Shown in pieces: positions 58,128 to 64,000 of a stretch of DNA of 64,000 nucleotides. Under the pieces are notes generated by a model that saw nothing but the letters and a program-made list of their open reading frames with translations, did not search any database and was not told the DNA's origin. Position numbers and translations under genes: made by a program. This DNA is from DASYPQ01 sp041488095. Lineage in GTDB: Bacteria > Planctomycetota > UBA1135 > GCA-002686595. Numbering within the stretch: position 1 is the first letter of the stretch; each line of letters opens with the position of its first letter. The stretch lies in NCBI GenBank assembly GCA_041488095.1, contig JBGPOP010000022.1, positions 1 through 64,000 of the forward strand, written 5' to 3'.

Positions 58128-58985
58128 ATGACCACGCTCCAGACACGCACCTTCCGGCTCGCGCATTCCGGGGATCCGCGACGGGTGATTCGCGGCAAGA
58201 TCGATGCACCGGCCCGTTCCGGGCGCGCTCGGAACGACCTGCCTCACGTCATCCTTCTCCATGGGTTCAAGGGCTTCATGGATTGGGGATTTTTCCCCGA
58301 CATGGCCCGCCGCATCGCGGCGCACGGGCTCGCCGCGGTGCGCTTCAACGCCTCGGGATGCGGCGTCGGCGAGGATCTCGAGACTTTCAGCGAACCCGAG
58401 GCCTTCGCCCGGAACACCCTGAGTCGCGAGATCGAGGATCTGGAGACCGTGCGCGCCTGGATCCGCTCCGGCGGTGCAGAGGGCATCGACCCGGGCCGGA
58501 CCTCGTTGATCGGGCACAGCCGAGGAGGAGGGCTCGCCTTCATCCACGCTTCCGAGCGAGGGGACTGCCGCTGTGTCGTGACCTTTGCGGCCGTCGCGAG
58601 CTTCGATCGCTTTGGCGAGCAAGAAAAGCACTTGTGGCGCCGGCAGGGATTCCTGCCGATCCTCAACGCGCGAACGGGACAAACGCTGAACCTCGACGTG
58701 TCCGCGCTCGAAGATCTCGAACGCAACGCCGCCCGGTTCGACGTCCCGGCTGCGTGCCGGCGACTGGGTGCGCCGACGCTCCTCGTGCACGGCACGGCGG
58801 ACGAGTCGGTTCCGGCCCGGGAGTCCGAGATCCTTTTTTCCTCGATCGTCCCGGGACAGGCGAGCATGCTCCTGATCGAGGGCTCCGGCCACACGTTCGG
58901 AGTCCGCCATCCCATGACCGACTCGCCCGAGCCGTGGGAGCGGGTCGCCGAGGCCACCCTGGAAATGATCCTCCGTCATGCCTAG
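58128..58985 (+). CDS. Alpha/beta hydrolase (serine esterase-like)
   Basis: A 285-residue enzyme with ATG at 58128, 20 nt after the DUF72 stop. The alpha/beta fold shows 'VILLHGFKGFMDWGFFPDMARRIAAHGLAAVRFNASGCG', the nucleophile elbow 'GHSRGGGLAFI' (GxSxGG), the acid 'LLVHGTADESVPARESEILF' and the base 'LLIEGSGHTFGVRHPMTDSPE'. The oxyanion region 'HGFKGFMDW' is similar to other 'KGFKD' esterases. It is likely cytoplasmic (no signal peptide). The substrate is unknown; an ester or peptidic substrate is the usual guess. It is part of the lipid/glycan run that ends with a GT2 synthase. Confidence 0.9.
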   Translation: MTTLQTRTFRLAHSGDPRRVIRGKIDAPARSGRARNDLPHVILLHGFKGFMDWGFFPDMARRIAAHGLAAVRFNASGCGVGEDLETFSEPEAFARNTLSREIEDLETVRAWIRSGGAEGIDPGRTSLIGHSRGGGLAFIHASERGDCRCVVTFAAVASFDRFGEQEKHLWRRQGFLPILNARTGQTLNLDVSALEDLERNAARFDVPAACRRLGAPTLLVHGTADESVPARESEILFSSIVPGQASMLLIEGSGHTFGVRHPMTDSPEPWERVAEATLEMILRHA

Positions 58986-59012
58986 CCCACGCCGGCAGCC
59001 CCGGGCGATCCT

Positions 59013-60536
59013 GTGACCATGGGGGGCTTCCCGGTATCATCTGCCGCATTCGAGGAATTGCTCGCGCGTGTCCCCACCTCCTTCGACTGGATCAAGGACG
59101 CAGGACGACCCTTGCAGCTAGAGACGATCATCACGCCGGCGTACGTCGCCACGATGTGCCTGCTCGGCGTCTACGGGATGCACCGGGTGTGGCTGCTCTT
59201 GAGGTTCCGTTGGCGGTCGCTCCCGTGCCACGAAGCCTCGTCCTTGCGTGCGCCGCCGCCGCTCACGGTGCAGCTCCCTGTCTTCAACGAGCGCACAGTC
59301 GCCGCGAGGCTGATCCGGAGCGCTGGCGCCTTGGACTACCCGCGCGACCGGCTGGAGATCCAGGTCCTCGACGACTCGGACGACGAAACCGTCGGGATCG
59401 TCGACGAGGAGGTGAGCGCGCTGCGGGAGAAGGGGATCGACGCCCGGGTCCTGAGGCGCGGCGATCGCAAGGGCTTCAAGGCCGGGGCGCTCGATTTCGG
59501 ACTGCAGAGCGCCAAGGGCGATCTCGTGTGCATCTTCGACGCCGACTTCACCCCCGACCCGAGCTTCCTGATTCAGCTCGTCGGCCACTTCGAGGACCCG
59601 AAGGTCGGCATGGTCCAGGCACGGTGGGGTCACAAGAACCGCGACGACAACTTCCTGACCCGGGCCGAGTCGACGCTGCTCGACGGCCATTTCGTGATCG
59701 AGCACAAGGTCCGCTTCGACGGCGGCCTGTTCTTCAACTTCAATGGCACGGCCGGCATCTGGAGGAGGGCGGCAATCGAGTCCGCCGGGGGTTGGCAGCA
59801 CGACACGCTCACCGAGGATCTCGACCTCTCCTACCGCGCGCAGCTCGCAGGCTGGAGGTTCGTCTACGCGCCTCTCGTCGTCGCGCCGGCCGAGGTGCCG
59901 CCGGACATCGCCGCGTTCAAGTCGCAGCAGCATCGCTGGGCGAAGGGAAGTGTCCAGGTGTTCCGGAAGCTGGGATGGAGGATCCTCCTCTCCGACGAGC
60001 CGCTGAAGATCAAGCTCGAAGCGCTGGCCCATCTCTCGGGCAACGTGGGATATCCCTGCGTGTTGCTGCTGGCCCTGCTCTTGCCGCTCTCGGTCCGGCA
60101 GCGGGGCGCCGTGCCCCTGTGGATGCACCCTCTTATCTTCGCGCTGTGCACGCTGTCGGTGCTCGCCTTCTACGACCGCAGCCAGAGAGCGGTCGGCCGG
60201 CCGTTCGGCGCGCGGGCCTACGACACCCTGGCCGCGGTGCTGCTCGGGATCGGCATGTGCGTCAGCCAGACGCGTGCGGTGATCGAAGGGCTCATGCCCG
60301 GAACGGGCGTGTTCGTCCGCACTCCCAAGCGGGGCGATTCCTCCTCCACTCGGCGCTACCGGGCCAGGTTCAAGGGCTTGCCTGGCGTCGAGTTGTTGCT
60401 CGCGGCCTGGTTCGCCTGGGGCCTCTACGCTGCCGCCGAGAAAGGTCTGTGGGGCTCGCTTCCGTTCCTGCTCCTGTTCTTCTCGAGCTTCGCCTGGGTG
60501 GGCTCTCTCTCGCTGCGCCAATGGGCGCGCGGGTGA
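59013..60536 (+). CDS. Processive GT2 glycosyltransferase, beta-glycan synthase-like
   Basis: A 507-residue membrane GT2 enzyme of the cellulose synthase/mannan synthase-like (CslA-like) type. Motifs: 'PPLTVQLPVFNERTVAARLI', 'LEIQVLDDSDDETVGIVD' (D), 'GFKAGALDFGLQSAKGDLVCIFDADFTPDPSFL' (DxD), 'NFNGTAGIWRRAAIESAGGWQHDTLTEDLDLSYRAQLAGWRFVY' (TED) and the QxxRW motif in 'KSQQHRWAKGSVQVFRKLG'. One N-terminal and about four C-terminal membrane segments. All catalytic Asp residues present. It should polymerise and export a beta-linked glycan or add single sugars to a lipid. 28 nt after the hydrolase. Confidence 0.9.
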   Translation: MTMGGFPVSSAAFEELLARVPTSFDWIKDAGRPLQLETIITPAYVATMCLLGVYGMHRVWLLLRFRWRSLPCHEASSLRAPPPLTVQLPVFNERTVAARLIRSAGALDYPRDRLEIQVLDDSDDETVGIVDEEVSALREKGIDARVLRRGDRKGFKAGALDFGLQSAKGDLVCIFDADFTPDPSFLIQLVGHFEDPKVGMVQARWGHKNRDDNFLTRAESTLLDGHFVIEHKVRFDGGLFFNFNGTAGIWRRAAIESAGGWQHDTLTEDLDLSYRAQLAGWRFVYAPLVVAPAEVPPDIAAFKSQQHRWAKGSVQVFRKLGWRILLSDEPLKIKLEALAHLSGNVGYPCVLLLALLLPLSVRQRGAVPLWMHPLIFALCTLSVLAFYDRSQRAVGRPFGARAYDTLAAVLLGIGMCVSQTRAVIEGLMPGTGVFVRTPKRGDSSSTRRYRARFKGLPGVELLLAAWFAWGLYAAAEKGLWGSLPFLLLFFSSFAWVGSLSLRQWARG

Positions 60537-60608
60537 GGTCCGGATCGACACGTTCTCCGCGTTGGCCAGGACCCCGATGCTCGCCTCCCCGGGCGAGTTC
60601 CTCCGTCG

Positions 60609-61985
60609 CTAGACCGGAGCCTCCTGCCGCGCCGGCCGCGAGGTCAGTACGTCGACGAGATCCATCTTGCTGATGATGCCGAGCAGCTTGCCCGCGTCGT
60701 CGACCACCAGGCCCACGAGGCCCTCGCCAAAAATCGCCAGCAGCCTCGAAGCATCGTCGCTGGAGCGGACCGTGATCACGTTGCGGAACATGACCTCCGC
60801 CACGGCGCTCGCGAGCGAGGCGCGTCCGTCGACGAGCTTCGCCAGCAGATCCGACTCGGTGACGATGCCGACGAGCCGCCCTTCGTCGATCACCGGGAGC
60901 TGGCTGACGCCATGCTCCTTCATCGCCATGACCGAGTCGGCGACCGTGTCGGAGCTCGTGGCGTTGATCAATTCGCGCCGCGGGAGGCTCCTGAGCATGT
61001 CCCCGACACGGTCCGTCTCCCAGCGACTCTCGGTGAAGCCGTTCTCCTTCATCCATCGGTCGTCGAGGAACTTGGTCATGTAGTTGCGCACGGAGTCGGG
61101 CAGGATCACGACGATGCGCTTGCCCGGTCCGATGCGCTCCGCGACCTTCTTCGCCGCCCACACCGCGGACCCGGAGCTGCCGCCACACAACATCCCTTCC
61201 TGCCGGATGAGGCGACGCGCCATGAGAAAGGACTCGCGATCCTCGGTCTTGACCCACTCATCGACGAGTCCGACGTCGAGCACGTCGGGGATGAAGTCGT
61301 AGCCGATGCCTTCGACCTTGTAGGTGGAGATCGGACCCGGTCCGGCGAGGATCGACCCGATCGGGTCGACGCCGACGATCCGCACTCCGGGGACCTTCTC
61401 CTTGAGCTTCTTCGCGATGCCGGTGATCGTGCCGCCCGTGCCCGCGGTCATCACACAGACGTCGAGCTTCCCGTCCGTCTGCTCGACGATCTCCTGGCCC
61501 GTTCCGTGGTAGTGGGCGAGCGGGTTGTCGGGATTGCTGTACTGATCGAGGATGTGGGCGTTCGGCAGGATGCCCTTCAGCTGCTTCGCCACCCCGATGT
61601 GGCTGTCCGGCGAGTCCCAAGCCGCCTCGGTCGGCGTGCGGATGATCTCGGCACCGAGGGCCTCGAGCACGACCTGTTTCTCGCGGCTCATCTTCTCGGG
61701 CATGGTGATGACCATGCGGTAGCCATAGACCGCGGCGGCCAACGCCATGCCGATGCCGGTGTTGCCGCTCGTCGGTTCGATCAGCGTGTCGCCCGGGTGG
61801 ATGCGGCCCTTCTTCTGGGCCTCCTCGACCATGCGCTTGCCGATGCGGTCCTTGATGGACCCGCCGGCGTTCAGGAACTCGCACTTGGCGAGCAGCTCGC
61901 AGCCCGTTTCGCGTCCGATATTGCGCAGACGGACCATCGGTGTATTGCCGATCGAGTCGAGGATGGAGTCGTGGATCTTGGACAA
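60609..61985 (-). CDS. cbs: Cystathionine beta-synthase
   Basis: A 458-residue PLP enzyme that joins serine (or O-acetylserine) with homocysteine. The catalytic domain has 'SIGNTPMVRLRNIGRETGCELLAKCEFLNAGGSIKDRIGKRMVEEAQKKGRI', with the PLP Lys in 'GGSIKDRIG', 'LIEPTSGNTGIGMALAAAVYGYRMVITMPEKMS' and 'TAGTGGTITGIAKKLKEKVPGVRIVGVDP'. The C-terminal 130 residues are two CBS domains ('DTVADSVMAMKEHGVSQLPVIDEGRLVGIVTESDLLAKLV', 'EGLVGLVVDDAGKLLGIISKMDLVDVL'), the regulatory module of eukaryote-like CBS. No heme-binding N-terminus. It faces the GT2 gene convergently. Confidence 0.94.
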   Translation of the reverse strand: MSKIHDSILDSIGNTPMVRLRNIGRETGCELLAKCEFLNAGGSIKDRIGKRMVEEAQKKGRIHPGDTLIEPTSGNTGIGMALAAAVYGYRMVITMPEKMSREKQVVLEALGAEIIRTPTEAAWDSPDSHIGVAKQLKGILPNAHILDQYSNPDNPLAHYHGTGQEIVEQTDGKLDVCVMTAGTGGTITGIAKKLKEKVPGVRIVGVDPIGSILAGPGPISTYKVEGIGYDFIPDVLDVGLVDEWVKTEDRESFLMARRLIRQEGMLCGGSSGSAVWAAKKVAERIGPGKRIVVILPDSVRNYMTKFLDDRWMKENGFTESRWETDRVGDMLRSLPRRELINATSSDTVADSVMAMKEHGVSQLPVIDEGRLVGIVTESDLLAKLVDGRASLASAVAEVMFRNVITVRSSDDASRLLAIFGEGLVGLVVDDAGKLLGIISKMDLVDVLTSRPARQEAPV

Positions 61986-62036
61986 GAGGTCACCTGAGCG
62001 TTCGTGTCGGCGGTGGAGGATCGGGTCCGGCGCATT

Positions 62037-62402
62037 CTAGGGTCGGGCGGCTTCGCTTCGGCCGTCGTCGACGAGAAGGAGGGTCCCGTGTGCGCCGAAG
62101 CGGACCTTCCGGGTCGCGAGCCGCTCCCCGCCCGCGATCTCCATTCCTGCCGCGTCGAGCCGATGTCCGGTGGAGAGCGAGAACCGCCACTGGTGCCAGG
62201 GGCAGGTCACCGACTCCCCGGCCACCGTCCCTTGGAAGAGCGGTCCCATGAGGTGGGGGCAGAAGCTCTGCACGGCGCGCGGGCGGCCTTCGCAGGAGAA
62301 GATCGCGAACGATCCCCAAGGCGTGTCGATCGGCCGCGGGCGCTCCGGGTCGAGGTCGCCGGGGCGCAGCCCGGTGTCGAAGGCTTCTCGAGGGTCGGCC
62401 AT
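62037..62402 (-). CDS. Small Rieske [2Fe-2S] protein
   Basis: A 121-residue stand-alone Rieske domain. The cluster ligands are in two loops: 'FCPHLMGPLFQGTV' (C-x-H) and 'VTCPWHQWRFSLSTGHRL' (C-x2-H). 'DTPWGSFAIFSCEGRPRAVQ' before it and the 'ATRKVRFGAHGTLLLV' tail are as in nitrite-reductase-small-subunit and biphenyl-ferredoxin type proteins. No signal peptide or membrane anchor. An electron-transfer or regulatory role is likely; no partner oxygenase lies nearby. It diverges from the RNase HIII gene over about 40 nt. Confidence 0.9.
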   Translation of the reverse strand: MADPREAFDTGLRPGDLDPERPRPIDTPWGSFAIFSCEGRPRAVQSFCPHLMGPLFQGTVAGESVTCPWHQWRFSLSTGHRLDAAGMEIAGGERLATRKVRFGAHGTLLLVDDGRSEAARP

Positions 62403-62443
62403 GTGCGCTTCCTCGCCATCGGCGCGCGTGCGAGGATCTTAGC

Positions 62444-63313
62444 GTGGCGCAGAGGACCCTCGTCGTCCAGGTCTCACCGACCGACCGCGCGCGGCTGGAG
62501 GAGCGCCTTGCCTCCGGCGACTTCGAGCGCCGCGGCGTCGAGCACGCCGTCTTCAGCGTGAAGGGCGAGGGCGTCGTCGCGACGCTCTACGAGTCGGGCA
62601 AGCTCGTCGTCCAGGGAGAGGATCCCGCGCTGTTCGCGGAGCGCTTCCTCGGGCTCACCGCAGGCCGCTCCACCGCGGGCGAGGGCGGAACCGAGGAACA
62701 CGACGAACCGATCATCGGCAGCGACGAGTGCGGCAAGGGGGACTACTTCGGACCCCTGGTGGTTGCCGCGGTCAGGCTCGAGACAGGTCAGTCGCTGAAG
62801 CTGCGCGCCTCCGGCGTGCGCGACAGCAAGACCCTCTCGGACGAGTCCGCGCTGCGCCTCGGCGGTGCGCTGCGAGCGATCTGCCCGCACGCCGTGGCCC
62901 GCCTCGATCCGGAGGAGTACAACGCGATCCACCGCCGCCCGGGGCAGCTCAACGCGATGCTCGCCGACCTCCACGCTCGGGTCATCCGTGAGCTGCATCG
63001 CCCGGGGATCCACGTCCTGGTCGACCAGTTCGCTTCCGAGGAGCTGATGCGCAAGCGCCTGGCCGACCTGGACCTCTCGCTCGAGCAGAGGCCGCGCGCC
63101 GAGGCAGTCCCCGCCGTAGCTGCCGCGAGCGTGATCGCCCGCGAGGAGTTCCTCCTCGCCTTGCGGGATCTCTCCGAACGCTACGGCGTCGACCTGCACA
63201 AGGGCGCGGGCGAGCCGGTCGACCGGGTCGCCAGGCGTTTCGTGGAGCTCCACGGGCGCGAAGCCCTCGGGCGCGTGGCCAAGCTGCACTTCAAGAACAC
63301 GAGCAGGGTGTGA
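62444..63313 (+). CDS. rnhC: Ribonuclease HIII
   Basis: A 289-residue type 2 RNase H that cuts RNA in RNA-DNA hybrids. GTG start at 62444. The N-terminal 90 residues are the TBP-like substrate-binding domain that marks HIII ('RLEERLASGDFERRGVEHAVFSVKGEGVVATLYESGKLVVQGED'). The catalytic domain has 'EPIIGSDECGKGDYFGPLVVAAVRL' (D-E-x-G-K-G-D), 'VRDSKTLSDESALRLGGAL', 'NAMLADLHARVI' and 'HVLVDQFAS', then 'AVPAVAAASVIAREEFLLAL'. The acidic set DEDD can be traced. Stop is 6 nt before the dapF start. Confidence 0.94.
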   Translation: MAQRTLVVQVSPTDRARLEERLASGDFERRGVEHAVFSVKGEGVVATLYESGKLVVQGEDPALFAERFLGLTAGRSTAGEGGTEEHDEPIIGSDECGKGDYFGPLVVAAVRLETGQSLKLRASGVRDSKTLSDESALRLGGALRAICPHAVARLDPEEYNAIHRRPGQLNAMLADLHARVIRELHRPGIHVLVDQFASEELMRKRLADLDLSLEQRPRAEAVPAVAAASVIAREEFLLALRDLSERYGVDLHKGAGEPVDRVARRFVELHGREALGRVAKLHFKNTSRV

Positions 63314-63318
63314 GGCCG

Positions 63319-64000
63319 ATGCGCTACACGCTCATGTCGGGGGCCGGGAATCTGTTCGCGATGGTCGACGGCTTCGCCGAACCCTCGCCGCGCGCGCCGG
63401 CGGAGATCGCGCGGGCGCTGTGCGCTCCCGCCGCGGAGGGCGGAATCGAGCCGCGCCCCGACGGCCTGATCCTCGTGCGGCCCTCGCGCCGGGGCGCGGA
63501 TTGCGCGATGGAGGTCTACAATGCCGACGGCAGCCGGCCGGAGACCTGCGGCAACGGCCTGCGCTGCGCGGCGAAGCTCGCTGCCGACCGCGGGCACATC
63601 GGAAGCGACGCCTTCCAGATCGAAACCGACGCCGGGGTCCGAACGGTGCGGGTCGAGCGGGACGGAGGCCGCGTCGTGTTCGCCCGCGTCCACATGGGAG
63701 CGCCGCGCGTGCTGGCGCTCGACGAGGCAATCCCGATCGGTTCCTCGTCGGTCCGGGTCACGCTCGTCGACGTCGGAAACCCGCATTGCGTGCTCTTCGT
63801 CCCGGACGAGAGAGAAGCGCCCGTCGCCGAATTGGGTCCTGCCCTCGAACGCCACCCGCGCTTCCCCGAAGGCACCAACGTGGAGTTCCTGGCGCATCGA
63901 TCCGGGACGCTCTTCCTGCGCGTGTGGGAGCGCGGGGTCGGCGAGACACGCGCGTGCGGCAGCGGAGCCTGCGCGGCCGCCGTCGCCGCGGCGCAGAAGG
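63319..64000 (+). CDS. dapF: Diaminopimelate epimerase, 3' end beyond window
   Basis: Interconverts LL- and meso-diaminopimelate for lysine and peptidoglycan. 227 codons are visible from ATG 63319 ('MRYTLMSGAGNLFAMVDGFAEPSPRAPAEIARALCA'), and the frame is still open at the window edge. The active-site Cys pair is intact: 'SRPETCGNGLRCAAKLAADRGHIG' (first Cys) and 'VGETRACGSGACAAAVAAAQ' (second Cys). 'VDVGNPHCVLFVPD' is the canonical mid-protein motif. A meso-DAP peptidoglycan pathway is implied, together with lysC at 18.2-19.5 kb. The usual length is about 275 residues, so some 45-50 residues are missing. Confidence 0.94.
   Translation, partial: MRYTLMSGAGNLFAMVDGFAEPSPRAPAEIARALCAPAAEGGIEPRPDGLILVRPSRRGADCAMEVYNADGSRPETCGNGLRCAAKLAADRGHIGSDAFQIETDAGVRTVRVERDGGRVVFARVHMGAPRVLALDEAIPIGSSSVRVTLVDVGNPHCVLFVPDEREAPVAELGPALERHPRFPEGTNVEFLAHRSGTLFLRVWERGVGETRACGSGACAAAVAAAQK

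Noticed and set aside
1..64000. tRNA, rRNA, CRISPR arrays or riboswitches
   Set aside because: I looked at the intergenic gaps and saw no cloverleaf, no regularly spaced repeats and no known riboswitch core; gaps are mostly under 200 nt.

Overview
This is a roughly 64 kb stretch of high-GC, densely packed bacterial chromosome from a Gram-negative (LPS-making) organism. Kdo enzymes sit next to an LptC/LptA/LptD-like export protein. Other hints are a signal peptidase I with a very large internal jelly-roll-like insert, a cluster of three bacillithiol genes, RNase HIII, and several small proteins of a style seen in planctomycetes. My best guess is an uncultured Planctomycetota member. This is inferred from gene style and was not tested by any search. 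The chromosome-replication origin neighbourhood is present: dnaA, dnaN, a DciA-type DUF721 gene, gyrB, parA, parB and a perfect parS site.

Layout. 1-3.5 kb: a frameshifted remnant of a small membrane-anchored protein, a winged-helix-like hypothetical, and a complete group II intron on the minus strand with recognisable EBS1/IBS1 pairing, domain V and both ends. 3.5-13.3 kb: a B12-type radical SAM protein, a GT4 glycosyltransferase and purF leftwards. Rightwards lie a GT9 (heptosyltransferase-like) protein, a second B12-type radical SAM protein and a polytopic membrane protein, facing a GT2 glycosyltransferase. This looks like a surface-glycan or lipid-modification neighbourhood. 13.3-19.5 kb: mnmH, then an ECF sigma / zinc-finger anti-sigma / secreted helical protein unit with overlapping stops and starts, then lysC-lepB. 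19.6-22.5 kb: an isopropylmalate-synthase-like enzyme, a Cys/His-rich mini-protein, a sugar isomerase-like TIM barrel and tatA.

22.6-29.4 kb: kdsD-kdsC followed by one 1746-residue gene that appears to combine the LptC, LptA and LptD parts of the LPS export bridge. 29.5-33.9 kb: an operon of a site-2-type protease, scpA, thioredoxin, fmt and an RsmB-type methyltransferase. 33.9-41.9 kb: an orphan GspE/MshE N-terminal domain protein, gyrB, DUF721, dnaN, a candidate origin gap, dnaA and a cysteine desulfurase. 41.9-47.4 kb: bshA, parA, bshB, bshC and pyrF, all leftward and mostly overlapping. 47.5-53.6 kb: HemW-like, a primary-type sigma factor, a novel protein ending in an intact HPr domain, a phosphodiesterase-like protein, a membrane protein, and parB with parS. 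53.6-64 kb: a membrane-anchored cyclophilin, a secreted W-V repeat protein, an acyltransferase/DUF72/hydrolase/GT2 run, cystathionine beta-synthase, a Rieske protein, RNase HIII, and the first two thirds or more of dapF, cut by the window end.

The most unusual items are the LptC-A-D-like fusion, the HPr fusion, the group II intron whose excision joins an open frame, and parA lying inside the bacillithiol gene run about 8 kb from parB/parS.
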